Of a stretch of DNA of 64,000 bases, positions 53,624 to 62,000 are shown piece after piece. Each line of letters opens with the position of its first letter. Within the stretch, counting starts at the first letter, position 1. This stretch comes from PALSA-612 sp963846915 (GTDB lineage: Bacteria > Actinomycetota > Thermoleophilia > Gaiellales > Gaiellaceae). Both the position numbers and the translations under genes were made by a program. Below the pieces are notes generated by a model that did no database searches, was not told the origin of the DNA, and was given only the letters and a program-made list of their open reading frames with translations. The DNA lies in NCBI GenBank assembly GCA_963846915.1, contig CAWJXV010000009.1, positions 1,302,001 through 1,366,000 on the forward strand, written 5' to 3'.

Positions 53624-53979
53624 GCGGCGGCGGCGAGTGCCTCGTCGAGCGTGTCGTGCACCCGCAGAACGCGCTCGAGCTTGGTCACCTCGAGCACCCG
53701 GCGTACGTTCCCGGCCGGGCAGACGAGCTCGAACGTCGCCTCCTGCGGCCGCGGCCGCAGCAGGGCGTGAATGCCGCTCGAGTCGATGAAGGACAGCGCC
53801 GTGAGGTCGACGACGACCGGATTCCCGTTCCCGGCCAGCTCGTCGAGCAGGTCGCCGACGGCCGGAGCGTGCGCCATGTCGAGCTCGCCCACGATCGTCA
53901 CGACCTCGGCAGCGTCGAGCGTGTCCCTCGTGATCGCGAACGGTTCGGGTTCGATGGTCGAGTCCTTTCGACTGCGCAC
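53620..53979 (-). CDS. STAS-domain anti-sigma factor antagonist
   Basis: 119 aa. A single STAS domain: VVTIVGELDMAHAPAVGDLL, VVVDLTALSFIDSSGIHALL with the phospho-acceptor Ser next to Asp-Ser, and the regulatory helix. It should bind the anti-sigma kinase when unphosphorylated, freeing the sigma factor. It is transcribed with the LLM oxidoreductase gene, away from the sigma operon. Confidence 0.88.
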   Translation of the reverse strand: MRSRKDSTIEPEPFAITRDTLDAAEVVTIVGELDMAHAPAVGDLLDELAGNGNPVVVDLTALSFIDSSGIHALLRPRPQEATFELVCPAGNVRRVLEVTKLERVLRVHDTLDEALAAAA

Positions 53980-54122
53980 GGGCGCGCAGCCGCAGGCATC
54001 CTATGCACTCCGTTCGTCCCCGCCGCGCGGTGCGAGGTTTAGTCCGGCCCTGAACGCGGAAAGCACCAGCCACACCGACTGTCGACGGCGGTTAGCGTAA
54101 CGTCGTGGGCGAGGAGGAACGG

Positions 54123-54473
54123 ATGAGCGTCCATCTGGACGTCGAGCGGAACTCGGACTGCGTCGTGACCGTCAGCGGCGACGCCGATCTCTACGCGGCG
54201 GCGAACGTGGAGCGCGAGCTGCTCCGCCTTGTCGAGGACGGCAGGCGGTCGATCGTGGTCGACCTCAGCGACGCGACGTTCATCGACTCGACGATGCTGC
54301 GCGTGCTGCTCAACGTCAGCAAGCGACTGCGGCCGGGCGGCGGCGAGCTCCTCGTCGTCTGCAGCGAGCACAACATCCGCAAGATCTTCGAGATCACGCT
54401 CCTCGACCGCGTGTTCGCGATCTTCGACACGCGCGACGCGGCACTCGAGCACCTGGCGACAGCGGAGCTGTGA
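54123..54473 (+). CDS. STAS-domain anti-sigma factor antagonist
   Basis: 116 aa from the ATG at 54123, which has AGGAGG at ideal distance; a GTG at 54105 is less likely. The phospho-site is ATFIDSTMLRVLL. The C-terminal half (IRKIFEITLLDRVFAIFDTRD) is nearly identical to that of the next gene. A GTTT-N17-GGAAA near 54037 is a poor SigB-type match. Confidence 0.87.
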   Translation: MSVHLDVERNSDCVVTVSGDADLYAAANVERELLRLVEDGRRSIVVDLSDATFIDSTMLRVLLNVSKRLRPGGGELLVVCSEHNIRKIFEITLLDRVFAIFDTRDAALEHLATAEL

Positions 54474-54510
54474 CCGAGGAGGCGGAACGCGACGCGACGC
54501 GCCGTCGTGG

Positions 54511-54536
54511 GTCACGTTTAATCTGCAGCGCATGCG
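54511..54536 (+). promoter_or_regulatory. SigB/SigF-type promoter before the third STAS gene
   Basis: GTTT (54511-54514), 17 bases, GGGTA (54532-54536). The SigF consensus of mycobacteria and SigB of Bacillus is GTTT-N15-17-GGGTA. The gene starts 46 nt downstream. Confidence 0.6.
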
Positions 54537-54581
54537 GGGTACACCAGTCTTCGCGATGACGAGCGACCGTTTGCTGCGCCC

Positions 54582-54944
54582 GTGAACTTCAGCCTGTCGA
54601 CCGAGAAGCTGGACGAAGGGGCCGACTACATCGTCTACCTGGGCGGCGAGGTCGACCTCTACACGGCGCCCGAGTTGAAGCAGGAGCTGCACCGGCTCGT
54701 CGGCGAAGGCGCGACGCGTCTCGTGATCGACATGTCCGAGACGACGTTCATCGACTCGACGACGCTCGGCGTTTTGCTCAGCGTCGTCAAGCGGGTCCGG
54801 CCCGAGGGAGGCGCCGTCGTCGTCGTCTGTCCGGACCGCAACGTCCGCCGGATTTTCGAGATCACGCTGCTCGACCGCGTGTTCGCCATCGTCGACACGC
54901 GCGACGAGGCGTTCGCCGAGCTGACGTCGTCCGCGTCGGCCTAG
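54582..54944 (+). CDS. STAS-domain anti-sigma factor antagonist
   Basis: 120 aa, GTG start. YIVYLGGEVDLYTAPELKQEL, phospho-site TTFIDSTTLGVLL, and RRIFEITLLDRVFAIVDTRDEAF. The conservation to the previous STAS protein shows a tandem duplication. A SigB/F-type promoter lies just upstream, implying positive feedback on the sigma factor. Confidence 0.88.
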   Translation: MNFSLSTEKLDEGADYIVYLGGEVDLYTAPELKQELHRLVGEGATRLVIDMSETTFIDSTTLGVLLSVVKRVRPEGGAVVVVCPDRNVRRIFEITLLDRVFAIVDTRDEAFAELTSSASA

Positions 54945-54950
54945 CCCGTC

Positions 54951-55015
54951 GGTGACAGGCGCTGCGTGTCACCGATCCGTAACGGTGTCTGACACTGCTA
55001 CGGGAAGGCGTCAGG
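54951..55015. repeat. Dispersed repeat with GTGTCTGACAC core
   Basis: GGTGACA (54951-54957) and TGTCACC (54967-54973) form a hairpin; then 54984-55015 matches the tandem copies at 37167-37237 (GTGTCTGACAC, CGGGAAGGCGTCAGG blocks). The repeat end supplies the stop codon of the anti-sigma gene (55011-55013). Confidence 0.65.
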
Positions 55016-55469
55016 CCCGGCCGGCCGGCGCGGGCGCGAGATCCTTGCGGAGCCGGAGCCTCGTGCCCTGGCCTTCCGGGCCGGCGCCGATCTCGACGTC
55101 GTCGACGAGCGCGTGGATGATCGCCAGCCCCATCTCGTCCTCGCGCAGCTCCCCGTCGGGTCGCGCTGGGAGCTCGGGGACACGGTCGAAGCTGAAGCCC
55201 TGGCCACCGTCGGCGACCTCGACGGAGAGCTCGTCGGGGCGGAGCTCGTAGCGCACCTCGATCCAGCCCGAGCCGTCCTCGCCGTAGGCGTGGCGGACGG
55301 AGTTCGAGCACGCCTCGGTCACGGCGAGCTTCAGGTCGGCCAGCGTCTCCTCGTCGACGCGGCCCAGCTGGCACAGGCCCGAGAGCACGAGCCGGGAGAG
55401 TGCCAGCCATCGCGGCTCGGCCGGGATGACGAGCGACACGACGTACGAACCGTCACCGCTCTTCTGCAT
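55011..55469 (-). CDS. rsbW: Anti-sigma factor serine kinase (RsbW/SpoIIAB type)
   Basis: 152 aa from the ATG at 55469 (CGAGGAGG upstream). GHKL ATPase motifs: N box LKLAVTEACSNSVRHAYG with the Glu and Mg-binding Asn, G1 VADGGQGF, G2 DEMGLAIIHALVDDVEI. It binds the sigma factor and phosphorylates STAS antagonists. It overlaps the sigma gene, encoded just upstream on the same strand, by 17 nt, so sigma and its inhibitor are made together. Confidence 0.9.
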   Translation of the reverse strand: MQKSGDGSYVVSLVIPAEPRWLALSRLVLSGLCQLGRVDEETLADLKLAVTEACSNSVRHAYGEDGSGWIEVRYELRPDELSVEVADGGQGFSFDRVPELPARPDGELREDEMGLAIIHALVDDVEIGAGPEGQGTRLRLRKDLAPAPAGRA

Positions 55470-56220
55470 CGACGCCTCCTCGTTCGAGCTCTTCCCGCAT
55501 CGTCTCGAGCGCACGCCTGATCAGTCGCGAGACGTGCATCTGCGAGATGCCGAGCTCGTTGGCGATCTGGGTCTGGGTCAGTCCGTCCTGGAAGCGGAGC
55601 TGAATGATGCGGCGCTCGCGCGGCTCGAGCGCCTCGAGGCCGGTCGCGAGGAGGTGCCGGTCCTCGGTGCGCTCGAAAGCCTCCTCGACGACGCCGAGCG
55701 TCTGCAGGCGGTCGAGGTCGGAGCCCTCCTCGGCCGGCGCCATGAGCGACTCGGCCGTGTAGGCGCGGCTCGATTCGAGTGCCTCGACCACCTCTTCCTC
55801 CTCGACACCCGCGGCCTCCGCCAGCTCCGCGATCGTGGGCGACCGCTCGAGCTGTGCGCTCAGGTCCTGGATCAGGCTCGACAGCATCTGGTTCAGTTCC
55901 TTGAGCCGGCGCGGGACGTGGACCGCCCAGGCGCGGTCGCGGAAGTGGCGCTTGATCTCACCGACGATGGTCGGCACCGCGTAGGTGCGGAAGTAGACCC
56001 CGCGCTCGAGGTCGAAGCGGTCGATCGCCTTGATCAACCCGATCGAGGCGACCTGGACCAGGTCGTCGAGCTGCTCGCCGCGGCCCGCGTAGCGGCGCGC
56101 GATCGCGCGCGCCAGCGGCAGGTTGGCCTCGACGAGCTTGTCGCGCGCGGACTGGTCGCCGCGCTCGTGGTAGGCACGGAGGAGCTCGTTCTCCTCGAGC
56201 TGGTTGGGGCTGAGGCTCAC
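55453..56220 (-). CDS. sigF: RNA polymerase sigma factor, SigB/SigF/SigG family
   Basis: 255 aa, GTG start. Region 2 (LVEANLPLARAIARRYAGRGEQLDDLVQVASIGLIKAIDRFD in parts, with FRTYAVPTIVGEIKRHFRDR), region 3 (VHVPRRLKELNQ) and region 4 (LEPRERRIIQLRFQDGLTQTQIANELGISQMHVSRLIRRAL in parts) are all present, as in stress sigma factors of the 70 family group 3. It should recognise GTTT-N16-GGGTA promoters, of which three lie in this locus. Confidence 0.93.
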   Translation of the reverse strand: MSLSPNQLEENELLRAYHERGDQSARDKLVEANLPLARAIARRYAGRGEQLDDLVQVASIGLIKAIDRFDLERGVYFRTYAVPTIVGEIKRHFRDRAWAVHVPRRLKELNQMLSSLIQDLSAQLERSPTIAELAEAAGVEEEEVVEALESSRAYTAESLMAPAEEGSDLDRLQTLGVVEEAFERTEDRHLLATGLEALEPRERRIIQLRFQDGLTQTQIANELGISQMHVSRLIRRALETMREELERGGVDAEER

Positions 56221-56642
56221 TACGAGCTCTGGCTCACTCTGCTGCCGCTGCCGGCCGGGACCAGCACGTCGAGGCGCAGCCAGCAGCCGTTCTCGCGCGT
56301 GGTCGACTCGGCGCGGGCGACGAGCGCCGAGAGGAGGTGATCGAGATCGAGCTCGTCCGGCCCGGCTGCGTCCGGCTGAAGCGGATCGCGCGCGAGCGGA
56401 CCGACCGTCAGTGAGACGGCGTCTTCCCCGATCGCCGCCTCGAGCGTGATCTCAGGACGGAGCTCCGCCTTCAGGAGCACGCTCTCGAGCGCAAGCTGGA
56501 GGTCGTCCATCGCCTCGTAGCCGAGGCCGAGTCGCGCTGCCAGCCCGCCTACGAACAGGCGCACGATCCCGATCGAGCGGCGCTCTCCCGGCAGCGTGAG
56601 CGCGACGCGGTCTCCGACGGCGGATTCGGACACGGCGAGCAC
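56220..56642 (-). CDS. Degenerate GHKL (anti-sigma-like) protein without the N-box Asn
   Basis: 140 aa, GTG start, one-base overlap with the sigma gene. The layout follows RsbW: VALTLPGERRSIGIVRLFVGGLAARLGL, then YEAMDDLQLALESVLLKAEL, where the kinase has DLKLAVTEACSNSV: the Asn is replaced (Lys in the alignment) and the Glu is shifted. No glycine-rich ATP lid is visible. It may bind sigma or the kinase without phosphorylating, or serve as a scaffold (inference). Confidence 0.72.
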   Translation of the reverse strand: MLAVSESAVGDRVALTLPGERRSIGIVRLFVGGLAARLGLGYEAMDDLQLALESVLLKAELRPEITLEAAIGEDAVSLTVGPLARDPLQPDAAGPDELDLDHLLSALVARAESTTRENGCWLRLDVLVPAGSGSRVSQSS

Positions 56643-56712
56643 CTTAGCGGGCGGCGTTCCGGCCCGACTCGCCGCGCATCACTCCTGTTGGCGGCATGCC
56701 GTTGCCTTCCTG

Positions 56713-57003
56713 TCAGCCGATGCTCTCGATCAGGGCATCGATCTGGCCGCCGGTCGCGCGTCCTTCCAGGCGGGCGACCGGCGCGCGGCCGCTGACCAGG
56801 ACGAGCGTCGGGATCTCCTCGACGTCGAGGCGCTCCGCCAGTTCGGCGTTCTCGTCCGCATCGACGCTGAGGACGGTGAGCCGGCGGCGCTCCTTGCGGG
56901 CCACGTGGGCGATCAGACTCTCCATGCGCCGGGCGGGCCCCGACGTCCTTCTCGTGAAGAAGAGCAGGATGGGTTTCGTCGCTGGAATGCTGTTCGCTTC
57001 CAT
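56713..57003 (-). CDS. Thioredoxin-fold protein lacking both active-site cysteines
   Basis: 96 aa. The fold is thioredoxin: PILLFFTRRTSGPARRMESLI, VLSVDADENAELAERLDVEEIPTLVLVSG with the cis-Pro (IPT), and GRATGGQIDALIE. At the redox site WCGPC is replaced by TSGPA, so Cys residues become Ser and Ala and no dithiol chemistry is possible. It may act as a binding or scaffold protein in the stress locus. It is 70 nt upstream of, and codirectional with, the sigma operon. Confidence 0.8.
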   Translation of the reverse strand: MEANSIPATKPILLFFTRRTSGPARRMESLIAHVARKERRRLTVLSVDADENAELAERLDVEEIPTLVLVSGRAPVARLEGRATGGQIDALIESIG

Positions 57004-57139
57004 CTGGTCTCACCTCCGGCAGCCCGAGGGCGGGCGCGGTCCGTCGTGACGTGACGACTCGTGCGAGGGCTGGGCGACGCTCGAACGACTCGCTGAATGA
57101 GATACCGCGTTTCGCCCATTCCCAATCCTCGCAGCGGCG

Positions 57140-57164
57140 GTTTGGGCCGGGGAGGAGCGGGGTA
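57140..57164 (+). promoter_or_regulatory. SigB/SigF-type promoter before the 110-aa gene
   Basis: GTTT (57140-57143), 16 bases, GGGTA (57160-57164), then GTG at 57175, so the transcript is essentially leaderless. Confidence 0.62.
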
Positions 57165-57174
57165 GCAAGGTCTC

Positions 57175-57507
57175 GTGGCGACTATCCAGGAGCGACGGCG
57201 CCCCGAGCAGCTGCGCGACGCAGCGCGGCGCGTCGCGGCCGCCGAACGGCTTTCGGACGTGGAAGCCGAGCTCGAGGCCGCGATGCTCCGGCGCACGGAG
57301 CTCTGGCACGAGCAGTCCGCCAATCCCAACCCTCGCATCGCCGCCGATGTGAAGGCGCTCTCCGAGCGGATCAACCGCCTGTGGGCGGAATCTCGTGCTC
57401 GCCGGGCCTGTGTCCGTGCCGGTTCGCGCGAGCGGATCCTCAGCCGCGTGCGCGCCGAGGCGCGCTTCGAGCGCGAGGTGAAGAAGGTTCAAGGAGGTGC
57501 GCGATGA
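57175..57507 (+). CDS. 110-aa coiled-coil protein of unknown function
   Basis: GTG start. Almost wholly helical and highly charged: RDAARRVAAAERLSDVEAEL, MLRRTELWHEQSANPNPRIA, ADVKALSERINRLWAESRARRA and EARFEREVKKVQGGAR. It may be a structural or DNA/protein-binding helper. ATGA overlap with the next membrane protein gene; both follow a SigB/F-type promoter. Confidence 0.65.
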   Translation: MATIQERRRPEQLRDAARRVAAAERLSDVEAELEAAMLRRTELWHEQSANPNPRIAADVKALSERINRLWAESRARRACVRAGSRERILSRVRAEARFEREVKKVQGGAR

Positions 57508-58028
57508 CCGCCAGAGCCGGTCGTACGTACACGCTGTTGTTCGGAATCGCCGCCGCAGGGGCGCTGATCTGGCTCGCGACCAGGGTCGGCGAGACGACGA
57601 CCTGGCGCTTCTGGGCCACGCTCGGCCTCCTCGCCGGCGCCGGGCTCGTGTTCGCGCTCACGCAGCGGACCGCCTACGGCGCGTGGGCGGAGGTGACGCC
57701 GCTGGGCTTCCTGATCTCGTTCGTCGTCGCTGCGATCTGCATCCTCTGGCTCGCGATCGCCGCCCAGCCCGGCGCGAACTGGTTCCGCGATCACGTGTTC
57801 TCGTGGTCGGGCGGTCTCGGCATCCGCGGGTTCGTGACCTCGATGTCGACCTACGTCACGGTGATGGCGTTTGGTTTCGGCGCGCTGCTCGCCTCCGCGC
57901 CCGGCGCGATCCGCCGGCCGGCCCCCGCAGCAGCCCCAGGTCCGGCACCCGCCGCGTATCGCCGGCCCGCCCCGACCGACGACGGCGAGACGCCGGTGGT
58001 CCGGGACCGCGAGCACGTGCACGCCTGA
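57504..58028 (+). CDS. Four-helix membrane protein, stress-locus member
   Basis: 174 aa; AAGGAGG is correctly placed before the ATG at 57504. Helices at about 8-27, 32-50, 62-84 and 105-130; the C-terminal 45 residues are Pro/Ala-rich and probably disordered (RRPAPAAAPGPAPAAYRRPA). No known family motif. Confidence 0.7.
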   Translation: MTARAGRTYTLLFGIAAAGALIWLATRVGETTTWRFWATLGLLAGAGLVFALTQRTAYGAWAEVTPLGFLISFVVAAICILWLAIAAQPGANWFRDHVFSWSGGLGIRGFVTSMSTYVTVMAFGFGALLASAPGAIRRPAPAAAPGPAPAAYRRPAPTDDGETPVVRDREHVHA

Positions 58029-58036
58029 CCCGACTG

Positions 58037-58061
58037 GTTTAGACCCCGCCGCGCCTGGGTA
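58037..58061 (+). promoter_or_regulatory. SigB/SigF-type promoter upstream of the small acidic protein and phosphatase genes
   Basis: GTTT (58037-58040), 16 bases, GGGTA (58057-58061). The nearest start is ATG 58240, about 170 nt downstream; the leader contains the repeat hairpin 58170-58199. Confidence 0.6.
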
Positions 58062-58169
58062 GGCCTCGCTTCGACGAGCGAGCCGAGCCTGAGGGTCGCC
58101 GGACACGTTGGCGGCCCGACGTTCAGCACACATGCCCTCCCTGACGTGGTCCGGCCGTCCGTCTTCTCT

Positions 58170-58199
58170 CATGGGGGGAACAGGCCGGTTTCCCCCATG
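58170..58199. repeat. Imperfect palindrome with GGCCGGTTTCCCCCATG
   Basis: Left arm CATGGGGGGAACAGGCC (58170-58186) against GGCCGGTTTCCCCCATG (58183-58199); the 17-mer right arm is shared exactly with 19849-19865. It occupies the untranslated leader between the SigB-type promoter and 58240. Confidence 0.65.
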
Positions 58200-58239
58200 G
58201 TCCTGTTTCAAGGTCGGAAGGCGGGGGAACCCGCTTTCC

Positions 58240-58383
58240 ATGGAAATCGGTCTTCCTCGACGTGAGTACGTGATCGAGCCCCTCGAGGAGCCGGTACCGC
58301 GCGAGTCCCCCGAGGAGCCCGCGGCCCCCGTGGCGCCCGAACGCGAGCCGTCGAAGCCCACGCCGGAGCTCGTCCCGAGTTGA
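58240..58383 (+). CDS. 47-aa acidic proline-rich peptide
   Basis: ATG 58240, product MEIGLPRREYVIEPLEEPVP followed by a Glu/Pro repeat region ending TPELVPS. The TGA overlaps the TTG start of the next gene. Intrinsically disordered; similar short EPLEEPVP peptides occur in actinobacterial genomes (recollection). No ribosome site is obvious (GGCGGGGGAAC nearby). Confidence 0.5.
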   Translation: MEIGLPRREYVIEPLEEPVPRESPEEPAAPVAPEREPSKPTPELVPS

Positions 58384-58976
58384 GCCTGCTGCGCGAGGCA
58401 GCGGACGAGCCGAGCGGCGCGCCCGACTTCATCGACCCGGTCTGCGGCTGGCGCACATGGCTTGTCGTCCAGGGACACGACGGAGCGCGCCTCGCGAGCG
58501 TCTCGTTTCCGGCGCTCTGGCCCCGGCGCCAGCGCCTTCGAGCCAGCTGCGGCCGCGGCTTCCACAACGGCTCGGGGCCGCCGCTCCGCGCCGACCACGT
58601 CGCGCCCTCGCTCGACTGCAGCTGCGGGATCTATGCGGCCCGGAGCATCGACCGCGCGACCCAGATCGCCGACTGCGCGACCGCCCGGTTCCGCGACTGC
58701 CTCGGCCGGCCGGTCCTCGGTGCGGCGCTGGGGCTCGTCTCGCTCTGGGGAACGGTCGTCGATTGCACCCAGGGTTGGCGGGCCGCCTATGCCTACCCGG
58801 CACGGGTCTACGTGCTCGAGCCCGCATACGGCGGTGGCCGGGCGCACGTTGCAGGTGCGGGCGAGCTGGCGGCCGACCTGCGCGGCTACGGCGTGCCGGT
58901 CGACGCGCTCGGGACGAGCTCTCCGGCGGAGATCGGGTCGATCCTCCGCGCCGAGGCCGCCGATCGCGCCGCCTGA
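58380..58976 (+). CDS. Hypothetical protein with Cys-containing CSCGIYA motif
   Basis: 198 aa, TTG start overlapping the previous stop. RADHVAPSLDCSCGIYAARS and LGLVSLWGTVVDCTQGWRAAYAYPARVYV are the recognisable blocks of a family of unknown function common in actinobacteria. Two Cys are close (CSC) and two others are near; it may bind a metal, but this is not established. Confidence 0.68.
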   Translation: MSLLREAADEPSGAPDFIDPVCGWRTWLVVQGHDGARLASVSFPALWPRRQRLRASCGRGFHNGSGPPLRADHVAPSLDCSCGIYAARSIDRATQIADCATARFRDCLGRPVLGAALGLVSLWGTVVDCTQGWRAAYAYPARVYVLEPAYGGGRAHVAGAGELAADLRGYGVPVDALGTSSPAEIGSILRAEAADRAA

Positions 58977-59054
58977 CGTCTTTGCGGCGCGGTTTTTTCC
59001 CCTGCTCAGAGAGGTGAACGCCTCCGCATCGGCGAATGGCTACGCGAGAGAAGC

Positions 59055-62000
59055 GTGTCTACACTGCCCGCGAGAGTCTCGACGCTGATGCCCTCTTTCC
59101 GAGACCGCCGACTGCGCCCGAACCGAGTCGTCCTCGGTGTGTGCACGGCGTTCGTCGCGGCCGGCATCGCAACCGGCATCTCGCTCGGGCTCGACCTGCA
59201 GACCAAACCCGGCGCCCAGGTCGTCTACGTGGTGTTCGCCGCGGCGGCAGCCAGCATCGCCGGCTTCGAGTGCGGGCTTCTGGCCGGCCTGCTCGCCTAC
59301 CCCGCCTTCATCTACTTCTTCCTCAACCGTCCCGAGGCGTTCGACGTCAAGTCGTCGCAGATCGTCTCGCTGCTCGTGCTCGGGCTGGGCGTGGCGCTCG
59401 TCGCCTGGATCGTCTCCCGTGAGCAGCGGGCGCGCGAGATCTCCGCGGGCGCGCGCAAGGTCAACGACGCGCTCGATCGGGCCGGCATGGCGATCTGGGA
59501 GTGGGACGTGGAGCGCGACCGGGTCCGCTGGTCGGAGGACGCGCCCGGCCACGGATTCGGGTGGCTGCGGCGGGCAGAGACCTTCGATGAGCTCGTCGAG
59601 CGGATGCACCCCGACGATCGCGAGCGGTTCCGCTCGGCCGTGACCGAGGCGCTCGCAACCGGGTCGAGCTTCGAGGTCGAGGTGCGGACGGCGTTGACGG
59701 CCAAGGGCTGGCGCTGGATCCAGCTGCAGGGGAGCGTCGCCCGCGGACTGCGCGGCCAGCGTGTGTCCGGGCTGACCCGGGACGTCACCGCGCGCCGGCG
59801 TAGCGCCGAGCGGGAGCGCTTCCTCGGCGGCCTGACGCGCACGCTCGCCGTCGCGCCCGACTATGAAGGGATGCTGTCGGAGCTCGCGCGACTCGCCGTT
59901 CCCGAGCTCGGCGACTGGTGCTGGATCGACTTGGTCGAGGAAGACGGGAGCATCCGCAGCGTCGTCACGCAGCACAGCGATCCCGCGAAGGGCGAGGTGG
60001 CCAGAGAGCTACGGCGCCGCTTCCCCGTCGCCGCCGACGACCCGTACGGCGCGGCGGCCGTGGTCTCGAGCGGCAGGTCACAGCTCTACCCGGAGATATC
60101 GGAGCATCTGCTCCAGGAGGCGACGCGGTCGACCGAGGAGCTCGATCTGTACAGGCGCCTCGATCCCTGCTCGGCGATCGTCGCGCCGCTGCGGGCTCGC
60201 GGCCACACGATCGGCGCGCTGACTCTGATCGCGGCCGAGACCCCGCGGCGCTACGACCAGGGCGACCTCGACTTCGTCGAGGAGGTGGCGCAGCTCGCGG
60301 CGTTGATGATCGACAACGCACGGCTGCACCGCGACGAGCAGCAGGCACGCCAGGACGCAGAGGCGTCGGCGCTGCGGATGGAGCGGCTGCAATCGCTGAC
60401 GGCCAGGCTGTCGGCGGCCGTCTCCCCGGCGGAGGTCGCGCAGATCATCGTCGGCGAGAGCCGGGACGTGCTCGGTGCCCGGGCCGGCTGGGTGAGCGTG
60501 CTGGACGCGGAGGGCGAGGAGCTGCGCCTGCTCGCCGCGAGCGGCTACCGCGAGGACTTCGCCCAGAAGTACCGGCGCATCCCCATCAATGCCGGCCTCG
60601 CCGTCTCCGAGGCCGCGCGGCTGGGCGAGCCAATGTGGGTGGAGTCGGTGGAGGTGGCCTCGGATCGCTATCCGGAGTTCGCCGAGGCGGCGCAGGCGAC
60701 CGGCGGCGAGGCGCTTGCCGCCGTCCCGCTCACGTCGGCCGACCGCGCGTTCGGGTTTCTGGCCCTGCGTTTCGACGGCCCGCGAGCGTTCACCGCCGAG
60801 CAGAAGGCGCTGATCACGTCGTTCGTGGGGCAGTGCAGCCAGTCGCTCGAGCGCGCCCAGCTCTACGAGCGCGAGCACGAGGCTCGCGCTGCCGCCGAGC
60901 AGCACCGCGGTGAGCTGCAGTTCCTGAGTGAGGTCTCCCAGACGCTCGCCGGGACGCTCGAGGTCGACGAGATGCTCGACACGCTCCTGTCTCTGACCGT
61001 GCCCCGCCTCGCGGATGCCGTCAGCTTCTTCCTCGTCGAGGACGACCATTATCTGCGCCGCGCGGCCTCGGTGAACGTCGACCCGGCGAAGACGAAGTTG
61101 ATGCGCGAGCTGCGCGGCGTGCGGTTCGACATGGACGCCGAGCCCGACGGCGCGTTGGCGCAGGTCGTGCGCACGAAGGAGTCGGTCGCGATCCAGCGGC
61201 TGGACTCCAAGCTCCTGGACGCGCTGGCGCTCGACGAGGCGCAGCTCCGCACGCTCGAGTCGCTGGGCATGCGCTCCTGGCACGCGCTGCCGCTCGTCGC
61301 GCACGGTCAGGCAACCGGCGTGCTCACGCTCGCGACGACGGGCGACCGCGCCTTCTCCGACCGCGACCTCGACCTCGCGCACGAGTTCGCGAGCCGAGCC
61401 GCCCTCGCGCTCACGAACGCGTACGACTACGAGCGCGAGCGGCAGGCGCGCGCGTCGGCCGAGCAGGCATCGGAGCGGCTCGGGCATCTGCACCGCATCA
61501 CCGCGGCGCTCGCACAGGCCGTGACGACGGAGGAGGTCGCGCGTGCGATCGCCGTCGAGGGCGCCGCCGCCTTCGGCGCCGACGCGGGTGCGACACAGCT
61601 CCTGACCGAGGACGGCTCGGCGCTCGAGCTCGCAAGCGCGACGGGCCATCTGTCCGAGCTCCTCGAGCGGTACGGCCGGCTCTCGACCGACCAGGAGGTG
61701 CCGGCCGTGCAGGCGGTCCGCTCGGCGGAGGTGCTCTGGTTCGAGTCGGCCGAAGAGCTGGCAGCGCGCTATCCCGACCACGCGCAGGTGCGGGCAGGGC
61801 TCGAGGCGGTCGGATTCGTGCCGCTGATCGGCCGGGAGCGGCCGCTCGGCCTCCTCACCGTGAGCTTCGACCGGCCGCGTGGACTGAGCCAGGAGGACCG
61901 CGCGCTGATCGACGTGCTGCTGCAGCAATGCGGGCAGGCGCTCGAGCGGGCCGGGCTCTACGAGCGCGAGCAGGCCGAGCGGCGCCGCGCCGAGGACGCG

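Noticed and set aside
54037..54062. GTTT-N17-GGAAA before the second STAS gene
   Set aside because: The -10 matches only GG and the last A of GGGTA; not counted as a SigB-type promoter.
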